Assembly: GCA_020726505.1 (NCBI GenBank) | Contig: JAHLEZ010000018.1 | Coordinates: 868,001-932,000 of the forward strand | DNA: 64,000 nt | Source: Leptodontidium sp. MPI-SDFR-AT-0119 | Lineage: Eukaryota; Ascomycota; Leotiomycetes; Helotiales; Leptodontidiaceae | Direction: 5' to 3' | Shown: one piece after another, positions 47,905 through 57,949 of the stretch | How the letters are laid out: the number at the start of each line of letters is the position of its first letter | Position numbering within the stretch: the first letter of the stretch is position 1 | Notes under the pieces: model-generated | The model's database searches: none | Seen by the model: only the letters and a program-made list of their open reading frames with translations | What the model was told of the DNA's origin: nothing | Position numbers and translations under genes: made by a program

Positions 47905-48721
47905 GATAAGGATGCGATCGTTATGACACCAGCGTTGAAGTCTTGAATCTTGCAGGCGGGGATACATTGGCTACAATTTCCGAGGGTGGATACTTTGACA
48001 TGGAGTGTTAAATCGAAGGGTTGGCAGTCCTTGCTCTCTGGGAATCTATGGTTTGCATATCTTAGTGTATGTGTTAGTTGGAATGTTGAACTGAGTACGG
48101 AACATCTGGTATGAAGGGCCATGAACTAACCCCCCCCCCCCCCCCCCCCCCCCCCCTTTTTTTTTTACAAGAGGAAATTGTGAACGGAACTTGTGGAGAA
48201 TATGGTTGCTAATCGCGTGGGTTGATCTGGAGATTATGAATCCGGAATCTCAGCTATCTCCTTGAGGATACAGTTGATTCTGTAGACGCTGGGCCATGTA
48301 TTCAAGGGCCTAGTCGGGTTTAACAAAGTCGTTGGACCTGACCATCCAAGTTCTCGAAGCTTGCGGGACAGACTTCGTGTTTTAGATGTGACAATGGAGA
48401 TTCCGCGCCACGATCATGTCAACTCGTGAAAACTTCCGTTCTTGGTATGATATAACTTTATTGATGTGAATTTTCCCCCTCCAACAATTGAGTAGTCGAA
48501 TGTCGTGACATCCTGGCGATGTGCAAACCGTTGACTAACAAAGCTTCAGGAACGACTGCCTTTATACCCTTACGACAGCCTGGAAATTCTAACTGTACCT
48601 ATGTGCCCGAATCAAATCCAGAAAAGGATCTGAAAAATTCCAGCGACGTCACGAAACTCCACGTCCTCGTCCTACTTTCCACCTCGCTTAGCAATCTCAT
48701 AAATCCAAAGCCTCAATAAAC
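47905..48721. other. Intergenic region
   Basis: Convergent 3' flanks of the kinase-like gene and the small protein gene, holding the C/T homopolymer at 48130-48166. No gene seen. Confidence 0.5.
48130..48166. repeat. Homopolymer: 27 C followed by 10 T
   Basis: An uninterrupted run of C (48130-48156) directly followed by T (48157-48166) in non-coding DNA. Length in such runs is unreliable in most assemblies. Confidence 0.95.
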
Positions 48722-49266
48722 CTACACCTCTCCCCTCCCTTTCACATTTCTACCCCCCTCCTTTCTTTCCCCATCACTACGAAGTACACCCTCTCTCGTC
48801 AACGCCTCTTTAATCTTCCCCGCCGCCCTCCTTGGATACACCGGATTAGGCGGCCATTCACTCTCCGGCACTAGAGAATTATCCGCCCTTAACCACGGCA
48901 CCTTCTCCCCTCCTTCCAGCTTCCTCAACTCCTCAAACTCCTCGGGCGTAAATCCGCCTCCAACGATAACTGCTACCGGTTTCCGTTGCTGGGAGCTAGA
49001 GCGTGTCGTGTTGCTTCCTTTGGTGGAGGCGGGGGTAATTATGCTGGATTTGGGTGAGTTGGAGAGGAGCAAGGGAAGTTCGTGTCTGGCGGTGGAGACG
49101 GATTCGATGAGGTGGATTACTGGGGGTTGATAGTGTTGGAGAGAAGAGAGGAGGGAGGAGGTGGGACTTATTTACCATCAACTTCTGGGCGAAGAGCTTC
49201 TGTTTGCGAGGTTGCGACGAGAGGCAGTTTACCGAAGAGGACGACTGGGAGGCCGTTTGAAGTCAT
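48722..49266 (-). CDS. Small conserved fungal protein (unknown function)
   Basis: Two exons, 49266-49176 and 49119-48722 (56-bp intron), give about 162 residues. The N-terminus GLPVVLFGKLPLVATSQTEA and the join VDVIHLIESVSTAR look like a Rossmann-type first strand and loop. A second VAVIVGGGFTPEEFEELRKL motif occurs in the middle. Similar short proteins with a VVxFGKxP start and a VIHF segment are common in ascomycetes, usually unnamed or annotated as NAD(P)-binding-like. The C-terminus is a basic KEGGRNVKGRGEV. No function is proposed. Confidence 0.75.
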
Positions 49267-50223
49267 GCTGAGTTGAAACCTTCTGAGCTTTAATTGATGT
49301 TTATTTTCTTGGGTATTGACATTTATATTTCGACAAACAAGTTTGGTAGGAGTGTGAGAATGGACTCGTTGTCAAGACGTACTGTATGTCGGTTCCTGAT
49401 CCTGGACGTCTCTCCCTATTTTATAAAGTACACCTCCCCTCTAGTTCAAGTTCTTGATCTTCAAACCGGCGAGCAGGAAGCCACGAACTCGCGAACCTCG
49501 ATGATCTCGCGACTCCGAAGCTGTTTTTGGTTCGTCAATTCGTCAATTCGCCAATCCGTCGGACGAAACAAGAGTATTAGTCAGGTACAGCTGTGCCGTA
49601 TGACGTCTCTTTTGTTTTCAGAAGAACCAATTGAGTTCGAGGAGATTTGTCAGTTCTGACAGCTCATGATACATGTGTGGGGGAATGATGTGAATGAGTG
49701 AGGGTGAGCTGAAGTGAGGTGAATGGAGAGATGACCTCTGGGGCAGAGAGGAGGAGAGGAGAAAACTTGTACTGACAGACAACACAATTACAAACCAAAG
49801 AACTTGTAAAACACAATGCTCGTCCATACGAGCTCACCAGATCAAGGTCTGCCACAGCAGCTACGCAATTTCAAAATTCAAAGACAGGGTCCCAGGAAAG
49901 GATTGTCATTTGTTAAAATGTCGTTGAATACGAGAACTGTCGTCATTTCAGAATCCGAGCTCAACGCGAAGGACATTTCCTCATTGAGGAAATCAGTCAT
50001 CCGTATGTCCGAAACATAAAATCCTTCCTTCCTCAATAGGACATAGTAGAGACAATTTTTTTTTTAATTCAATATTCAATTAGACAGAAAGAAAGCAGCA
50101 CACAATGTGCTTCTTTTCCCTGGTCATATCCAAATTTGGTCATTTCGGCGGTGAAGGTTGATGGTTTGATATACCCCCGACACATATAGGCAATTCTAGA
50201 TCGATTTGACAATATAGAAGGTG
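49267..50223. other. Intergenic region
   Basis: No firm gene. A short frame at 49919-49998 ending at a GTATGT donor (49999) could be an exon of an unrecognised gene, but nothing downstream supports it. Confidence 0.4.
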
Positions 50224-51069
50224 ATTAGCTGCAATCTCGAAGTGCAGACTTGGACGTTTATTTACTTCAGTCGATCTATCAGGATGTTGTTCACTGAACC
50301 CATCGTGTTTCTTGTTACCATCTACATGAGCTTCATCTATGGATCGATCTGTGCCCTGCTGGATACATACCCGATTGTCTTTCAAGAGATCCGCGGGATA
50401 ACCTGGGTGTTGGTGGTCTACCATTTATTGGTCTGATCATTGGCGAGTGCTTTGGAGGTGTCTATATCCTCTTCTTGCAGAGAGGTTATGTGAAGAAGCT
50501 TGTGGCCAACAACGATGTTCCGATCCCTGAGCGGAGGTTATGGCCTCTGTCGTGAGAGGTATCGCATTCACTATGGGTCTTTTCTGGTAAGCAAAACATA
50601 TGAAGTTGTCTAAAGCACTGTACTAACCGAGCAACAAAGGTTCGGATGGACGGGGTACACGAATAAGATCCATTGGCTTGCTCCCACGGCCTCCGGGGTG
50701 CTAGTTGGCTTTGGCGTTCTATGTATCTTCCTGCAGTGCTTTAACTATCTCATAGATTCCTACATCGAGTTGTAAGTGCTCTCTCATCTCGATGTTCAAG
50801 CTCAAGCTAACGAACTCAACAGTGCGGCCTCAGTCTTCGCAGCCAACACCATTCTTCGGTCTGCAATCGGTGGCTGCTTTCCTCTTTTCTCAGGGCAAAT
50901 GTTTCATAACCTTGGAATGCAATGGGCGGGAACACTTCTTGGGTGTCTGGCGCTTATCATGATTCCAATACCGTTTGGGTTTATTGTGTGGGGGCCGAAA
51001 TTGAGGGGCATGAGTCGATATGCTCCGAAGGAAGAGATGGGGAGTGAGAAGAGGGCTGGTGAGGTTTAA
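50224..51069 (+). pseudogene. C-terminal half of an MFS transporter, frameshifted
   Basis: Readable pieces of a drug:H+ antiporter-1 type MFS protein (polyamine/multidrug family): RMLFTEPIVFLVTIYMSFIY, GVGGLPFIGLIIGE, ASVVRGIAFTMGLFW, FGWTGYTNKIHW, then AASVFAANTILRSAIGGCFP and a hydrophilic tail. Introns with good signals remain at 50589-50639 and near 50773-50821. The frame shifts twice: near 50396, just after the conserved VFQEIRG, and near 50537. The N-terminal six membrane segments are missing upstream. This is a decayed, 5'-truncated gene. Confidence 0.72.
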
Positions 51070-51990
51070 TGTTTCTGAGTTCATCTCAGATAGCTAGAGA
51101 GGCCTAGGAGATGAAAAGAAATTATAGAGGGTAAAGATTGAGATGGAACGAGTCAGTGGTCCACTGAGAGTCTGAGCCTGGAGCAGGCAAGGAAGCTGAC
51201 CGACTTACATGTGTGTGTACATATATTTGGGTTCATGCTTATAGAACTTCTGTAAATAATTTTGACACTTTGATTATAGACGGATTCTAGCTCGTTCTCT
51301 CCCCGAAGGTCTGGCAAAATGATCGGTAGATTCCACACAAGCTGAGCTTCGCTTGGCATAGTAGATGTCAGGTAGAAATCAGCTTTCCAGGATGGCAGAA
51401 CAGAGCTGGGATCTAAACCCATGCACAGTCGAGTATTTGGTCTACGTATACAGTATCTTGTGCTGCAGAATTGGTCTCTGTTTGTTCTGAGGTGACATCC
51501 TGCAAATCCGTGGATCTCACAATCACAACAAACTACGCTGGCGGGTGGCGCAGGCTTACCTACACAGCCAGAACACCTCACAAAGTCGTTCTTTCAGCCT
51601 ATGGGAGATCCATCTTGGAGTCGAATAATTCGGCTGCGAATGCGATTCGTTCTTGATAACCTGCTAGTAGAACGGTAGGCAAGTGTTTGCAGCTACACCC
51701 ATTATTCGGCTATGCTGCAGCTCGGATAGCAGGGGTAAATTGTCCGACCCTGTCAGTGTCGAGCGACGAACATTTGGAATAGAAGTCGAGAGCAGCTGCC
51801 TGGTTGTAGCTCATGGCGATATAAGACCTGTAGAGCTGGCAGGTCGAGGGTCTCCTCAATCTACTTTCCATACGTGCACAATACACCCAAACGTCTTCGG
51901 CAGCCTCAGAATTGATTTCATCCACCACAATCTCAGATCCTCCGATACTTTCGTGTAAGCAATCTTCACGAAGAAATCAGATTTATTGCG
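51070..51990. other. Intergenic region
   Basis: No gene seen between the MFS relic and the SYLF gene. It should contain the SYLF promoter. Confidence 0.45.
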
Positions 51991-52741
51991 ATGAGATTCT
52001 TTACCTCTTCCACTGTCGACCATGAAAGTGAGAAGGCAGCGCATATAATCCAAGGCTTTGTCAGTACGTACAACTCCCAGACATATCCTCCGCTCCCCCC
52101 AAACCAAGACTAACAACGCCACAGAAAAAGGCAAAATCCCCAAAGAGGCAATCATAAACGCAAAAGGCATCGCAGTGTTCTCCGCCATCCGAGGCGGCAT
52201 GGGCGTCTCAGGGTCCGGAGGCTCAGGCATCGTCGTCGCACGGCTCCCAGACGGGACGTGGTCACCTCCCTCGGCTTTCTCTGTAGTATCAGGTGGCGTT
52301 GGGATAGTCTGGGGAGTCGACCTGTACGATTGCGTCTGTGTTCTTAATACAGATGCAGCTGTCGAGGCATACTCGATGACGGAAATGAATCTTGGTGGAG
52401 GTATTGCTATTGCTGTTGGACCTGCTGGTTGGAATGGCGGTATCCATGACTTGCAGCCGGTCTGGACTTATACTAAGTCCAAGGGGCTTTATGGAGGGTT
52501 GACGGTCGATGGTACTGTGATCAAGGAGAGGGCTGGGACGAATGCTGAGTTCTATGGGAAGAAGGTTACGGCGGCGCAGGTGTTGAGAGGGGAGGTTGAG
52601 ACTAGGATTGGACCGAACGGGTGGTCTGCTGGGGCGAAACAACTGATTGAAGTTCTGAAGCTGGCTGAGGGGAAGGCGGGTGATAAGAAGGTGCTGCAGG
52701 GGATCAGCAGCGAACCAACACCTGGCGACTTGGAAGAGTAA
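51991..52741 (+). CDS. SYLF (Ysc84-like) domain protein
   Basis: Two exons, 51991-52063 and 52125-52741 (61-bp intron with a GACTAAC branch site), give about 229 residues. It consists almost wholly of a SYLF domain: VDHESEKAAHIIQGFVK, KEAIINAKGIAVFSAIRGG, GSGIVVARLPDGTWSPPSAF, GGGIAIAVGPAGWN and YTKSKGLYGGLTVDGTVIKE. In yeast Ysc84/Lsb4 this domain binds phosphoinositides and actin at endocytic patches. Unlike those proteins, this one has no C-terminal SH3, as in many short fungal paralogues. The role is inferred from the family. The start at 51991 is the only ATG in frame before the conserved helix. Confidence 0.88.
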
Positions 52742-53152
52742 TGAGCAAGAGAGAATTGGGCTATTCACAATTGGTGTGGGGCAAATAGTATTGCACGTAA
52801 TCGATACATCAATTTGGTCTTTAATGTAGTGATGATTCATCGAAGTGGACGTACACAATTACCTTCCCAGTGATGAACGGAGAAACTCAAAATAAGTGAT
52901 CTATGTATCGCAATTTATAATAAAGACACAGCACATAACGTCCATCCCTGCCTGTATGGCGAAAACCTCTTCGTGCCGAAAAAATCCTCAAATACTTAAA
53001 ATATTTAAAAGTGATTACAAAATATAACTTATATACATCATAAGCAAGAAAGCGAATAATTACACTGCCCGTGCTTTCCGCAGAATAAATGGTTCACTCG
53101 AGACTGGAGGCTTCAAGATCTTCTTGCGCCGGCATCAGTTGAATTTTTTGGG
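52742..53152. other. Convergent intergenic region
   Basis: The 3' flanks of the SYLF gene and the HET pseudogene; AT-rich near 52980-53070. No gene seen. Confidence 0.45.
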
Positions 53153-55884
53153 TTAGGCTAGTGAGATTCTTTCTACCCATCGACCGTACTCATCCCATTC
53201 CGCGTAATAGCCATTTCCCTCTCCGTACATGATACCGTGGACATATGCCTCCTTGACAATCATATATCTACCCCCCTCGACTTTCCGCAAAATAAAGGAC
53301 ACTCGTGCCCCCATCAGAATCCACACTTCGTCCTTACTATTGGAGTTCTGGCCAAGCGACTTGGGTCCCAGTCCAAATAGCCCTGACTCCGTCATGAAGA
53401 GCTTTCGCCCTTCGGTAGCTTTGCGCATGTGTTTCTCGAAGTTGCGGACTTTCCTCCGTTCCAGCGGCGTGAGTCGTTGCATTGACGGCCTCTTGTATTT
53501 TCCTCTAATAGGGTCTTCCTGCTGTTGACTCTCGCTTATTGGAGGCCTGCGGAAGGCCCCCCCAATTTGCCGGGCTGCAGGGAGAAAGGCCGAAAGCGTT
53601 TGAGGACCCTCAGCCTCTGTCTCTTGTTCGATTTTGGCTTTCAGGTCTGCCACGATTTCTGTGAAGCACGGCACCTCTAGCTCGTTAGACAGTCGTCGAC
53701 CGTCGTACATAGCCGACCAAAGCGCCATACGGGTGCAAAACGAATTACTGCTGAGTACCTGCGCCAAGTCGTTTGACTCAAGCTCAATCCGCTCCACGAA
53801 AAGGTCAATGGCCTCGAGAATGTCTGTCAATATCCAGTTGCTGAAGCCTGATCCGAGGGCATCTCTTGAATCCAGGCTGCCGTAGTCATAGTCCGCCTCC
53901 GTTAAATTGTCGGCGATGAGCGTACACCACAGCGCCTCGACGCGTGTCACCGCCCGGAAGCGGAGAATGCGATTGCCATTGTCCACCCACCACGTCATAG
54001 GATTGATGGGGTAGTCGGCAGGGCTCTTCAATGCCAGTTTCAAGATCTGGATAACGGGGTCCTGATCCAGATCCGTCGAGGCTATGACATTCTCCACCTT
54101 GATGGCATTGACCGTGAGAGTGTCGTCTTGGTTTATGCAGACGTTAATGTCTTCCATCATATGCTCATCAACGCCGGCACGGAAACGGTCGTCGTCCCCA
54201 CCCTGGTCGAAGGGTGTCTGACCAAGCCTGGCGCTGAAGTCGGGTACCCAGCTGGGCAGGCCTTGGATCCTCGTGTCTGACGCATCTTACACGTGAGACA
54301 GGACCGGAAGTCTAGCCAACCCCAACCGTTTCCGGATCATTGCTTTGGCGGCTTCAGTAAAGACGTCGCGTGCATTAGCGTAGTAGTCTGGTGCCAGCCC
54401 GAGGTCGTCCTCGGCAAGATTGAGAAAGGCGAGGATCTTGTCTCGCGGGTCAGTGGCTTCGAGATCCCGAAAGTTGGAAAGGATGGAGAGCAGACGCAGA
54501 GGTCGGCGGTGGAATCGGATTCCCTGCATCCCAAGTTCCTCGTTAAAAACATTCTCCACGGTGTGGTCTCTCAAGTGAATGGTGTCGGGGATATGAACGA
54601 TCCATCGAGCTTTGTTGGCCGAACTGTTGACTACTTTATCATCTTGTAGATACAGCATGGGCATTCCTGCGTTGCACATCCCCAGACGCGCACGAATATG
54701 ATGATATCCCAGGATAAATGATGCTGCGTCTCGTGGCTCGACTTGTAGCTCCGCTTTGATGTTCGGTTCTTGGGAAGAAAACGAAGTAAGCTTTTCCCAG
54801 TGTTGAGCCTCGTCGGAAACCGGTCGGTTCGTGAGGAAATTTTGACCCAGCTGGCATAGTTCATGGTCTAGCCCTGTGTCCTCGAGGAATGCAATGACCG
54901 CTAGAATAATGTCCATGCTATACAAGGTCGGACCGCAGACCATGACGATATTTTCGCAAAGACAGCTTCTTGTACGACCCATGCCCGACGAAACCACAAC
55001 CGTTGGAATAACGCGAACAGAGCGAACCAGTGTACAACCGTTACCCCCGGGATCGACGACAGGGTGACCTCCTCCTGCTCGGGGTAGGACGAATCTTCTG
55101 CATGAAGACGCGTAGCGTCAAAATCCAATATCATGCCAATAGTTGATTCTGCCAGGACAGAAAGCTGGTGGTCCTTCCCTACCCAGGCAAACACCATATG
55201 CGCCGACTTGTAGATGCGTCCCATGAGCTGGACTTGGGCAGCGCGTTCTGCAAGATCGGCTTGGTTAATACAGAGCGCATCCACCCAGATCGGTAGGCAT
55301 ATCACGCGGCGCATCTCATTACCACATGGGGCTTCGAGCAATCTCTCCCGCAGTTCCAATAGTGCTTCAAGAAAAAGAAGCTAGTTCTCCTCGGCGTGTA
55401 TCAGAATCCCGTCAACTTCGATCTCTCTGGGCGTGCGTTCCTGCCAGCGCAACTTCTCGTGCGGGACGTGAGTGTGCCTGCTGTAGTAGTGGAGTTTTGC
55501 GCTGTCGACCATGTACAACACCTCGTGGTTTGGTCCCATACGGGAAGTGCGGTAGGTGAAAGGGAGCTGCTCTGCATGCTCCGAGAATGTGAGGCCAGTC
55601 AGGTCCGGCATAGGCTCTTCATAGACTGTGATGGGATTGCCCCAAGTATACGAGATGGCTGCATAATCGAGATTCTCGTCTTCTAGATCGACTACCCGCA
55701 TGGAGCACCGTATTTTACCATCCTGGGAGTCAATGATGTCCAGAAGGCGGATTGATGTCGGGTTGGGGAGGTCAGGGACTCGAACAGCTGTTGGTGGTTC
55801 TTCAATGGGGTCTGTACTTGACTGCGTATTCTTCGAGACTGCAGGAGCACATTTTGTTGGGCAATATTCGTTAGAAGGTTCCAT
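53153..55884 (-). pseudogene. HET-domain gene with nonsense codons and a frameshift
   Basis: A full-length HET-type (het-6-like) order is readable: LDYAAISYTWGNPI and an extended first segment, then WVDALCINQADLAERAAQVQ, AHMVFAWVGKD, FRRAWVVQEAVFA, SNFRDLEATDPRDKILAFL, GLPSWVPDFSA, and a C-terminal AYVHGIMYGEGNG. Three lesions break it. An in-frame TAG at 55381-55383 separates two open segments in the same frame. A one-base loss in an A run near 54965 shifts the frame right after AVFAK. An in-frame TAA near 54286 lies before DASDTRIQGLPSW. The two nonsense codons could each come from CAG/CAA by C-to-T change. The locus borders the RIP-affected transposon block. Its C-terminal part is paralogous to the relic at 33900-34352. 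Confidence 0.75.
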
Positions 55885-56470
55885 GACAGAGTTACTAGAG
55901 AAATGAAAGACAGAAGGTGAAGAGGATGCAAATATGTGATGGACGGCGTCCTCAAACTCAGTTCCTCTTGACGACTGCGGGATTTTGACATCTCCTAGTT
56001 AGTCAGTACCCGCTGCCATTTTAGGGGGAGAGGTCAACACTTCGGTCGCCCAGCTCCATAGTTGCTTGTGATGGTTGCTCAGCCCTGCGTGTCGATATTG
56101 CAGGAGCCTCTTCGCATGTGGGAAACGGCACAAGCCTTGCATGTTTCAACTCAACAAGCGTCAACTAGGCGTGCAAGCCTCGCGATTGTCCGCTGTCAAT
56201 AATCATCTCCTGAGCTTGCGTGGGAAATCAGACGAAGTGGGGTTAAGCTCCGAGGCCAGCGGCAAGCGCCAACCTCGAAGCGCCAGCTATTTTGGGCTGA
56301 ATCGCTGCAACATGCCCAGCGCAGCGGATTTCGTTGGTGCGCCGCCCAACCGCCCATATCACTGCAATCTAAGCTGCCCTTGGGGAGCGGGAGCCGTTTC
56401 TGGCGACTCTGGAAGCGCCTAGGCCGGCGGCCACCTCTCAAGTGGGGCCTGCAGCAGCTACCATAAAGGG
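55885..56470. other. GC-richer spacer before the AT-rich block
   Basis: Contains the HET pseudogene promoter side and, from about 56060 to 56460, a GC-rich segment with an open frame (56075-56422) that shows no domain. It may be a repeat fragment or a relic. I cannot identify it. Confidence 0.35.
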
Positions 56471-56604
56471 AGGTGCTAGATAGATCAAGTCCACTACTAA
56501 GACATTATTACTGTACTTTTTAGCCCCTTTGGGACGTTTAAAAAGGAATTGGCAGTCTTATAACAAAGGCTACACCGCCCTCTAGCCATTATTTTTGCGT
56601 TTAG

Positions 56605-57048
56605 AGTGGATCCGTGGTTGCAGGAATTCGTTGCGCACTAGGCTAAAATAAGCGAAACCTCACCAAAAGTCACCCTCTTCAACTTGAATTAGATCTATAA
56701 TTACCAACGGAAATACTTTAAGGGGTTTAAACGCTTTGGTATCAAGCTAAAAAGACTATATTGGTATTTAATATAATTATATTCATTTTATTACTTAAAT
56801 TAATTAAGAAATGATTAAAGACTACTAAAATAACAAAGATTTTCCTTGCAAAAAGCCAAACACTTCAATATCTTATTTACTAATCGGAAATCTTAGAGCT
56901 GTTATATATCTAATTTTAATAGTACTATAAAGCTAAACATAAAGCATTAAAGGGTTATAATAATAGGTTGGTACTTAAATAACTACTAAAGTTGGGGTTT
57001 TTTGGTGAGGATGGCTTAATTTTAGGGGTGCGAAGCGAATTCCTGCAC
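56605..57048. repeat. Inverted repeat, about 50-bp arms
   Basis: The left arm starts near 56613 with GTGGTTGCAGGAATTCG. The complement of the right arm, ending near 57048, reads GTGGGTGCAGGAATTCG. Similarity continues through a TAAAAT word to CCTCACCAAAA. The arms enclose about 340 bp of AT-rich DNA. The right arm belongs to the PiggyBac-like transposase remnant, so this is probably two fragments in opposite orientation rather than a MITE. Confidence 0.5.
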
Positions 57049-57700
57049 CCACTGGTGAGCACATTCTACCTAGTTAAAGAAGTATCCTTGATCTGCTAGG
57101 ACCTATATCTTATATCCCCGATTAATCGGCTTTCCTGGTATCTTTAATGTATCCATTGATCGGCCTTGAAAACGTGACATAGCCTCATCCACGGCAATAT
57201 CTCGTCCAGGAATTCACAACTGACGAGAGGTCTCACAAATATAAGTATTTAAAGGCTCTAACTAATAGACTATTAGAATATAATCAAATCATTAAAACAT
57301 AATACGTACTCGATCAAAAACAGCTTTAAATTCATGATCCGGATCCGCCATACATAGCTTAAAAGCAATATATAGGGCCTTAAACCTCCGTAGGCTTATA
57401 ATAGCTATAACTGGGTGATTTGGCCATGTGGTAGTTCCTGGTTTCTAATACTCTCTAGCCTGGTTTTCCTTATGGATTCCGATATATATACGTATTCCAA
57501 GATACCTATATACCTCTACTAAGGTCATAGGCCGCCAAGAGTTGATTCAGGTATGTTGAGACACATCTTCACGATCCTGGATTTCTCTCTCTTTGCGAGC
57601 ATTCGTGTTATCACATATAATTCTCATCTGATCCGCCGGAAAAAACAATAAGAAGAGTTCCTAAGCATTGATAAGAGTAATATGTAGTGGTAGGTTACCT
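56990..57700 (-). mobile_element. PiggyBac-like (PGBD) transposase relic
   Basis: On the minus strand conceptual translation gives LVEVYRYLGIRIYIGIHKEN, KLCMADPDHEFKAVFDRVR, then DIAVDEAMSRFQGRSMDTLK and IPGKPINRGYKI, a hallmark run of PGBD/DDE_Tnp_1_7 transposases. The frame is broken by stops, at least two of which (within KI-VLADQGYFFN and just after it) sit where a Trp codon is expected. That is the result of TGG-to-TAG changes, typical of RIP. No intact frame or termini are left. Confidence 0.7.
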
Positions 57701-57949
57701 CGCGATTAAAAAGTGGGTAAATCTATTAGTAAAAAGCCAAAACCAGTCTCTGTAACTGGATCCAAATTAGGGCGTATAATAGCAAGATCAGTTAAATCTG
57801 CTACAACTTGTTGTATCGCTTTTGGTAGCATATTATATGGTAATCTGTTGGTCCACAGGTCCCTACATAAGCATACTTCGGTCTGGAAAAGTGGGTGCGG
57901 GTCAAAGTCAGGGGTCAGAGCTTAGCCGGACTGGTTTCGGTGGAGATTC

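Noticed and set aside
51153..51581. Cys-rich minus-strand open frame as a small secreted effector
   Set aside because: No signal peptide at its start, and cysteines are clustered by composition rather than in a recognisable pattern.
56075..56422. A 115-codon open frame in the GC-rich spacer
   Set aside because: No domain, no splice context and Cys/Ser/Arg-biased composition; likely chance in GC-rich DNA.
56605..57048. A new MITE defined by the inverted arms
   Set aside because: The right arm is part of the PGBD coding sequence and no target-site duplication is present.
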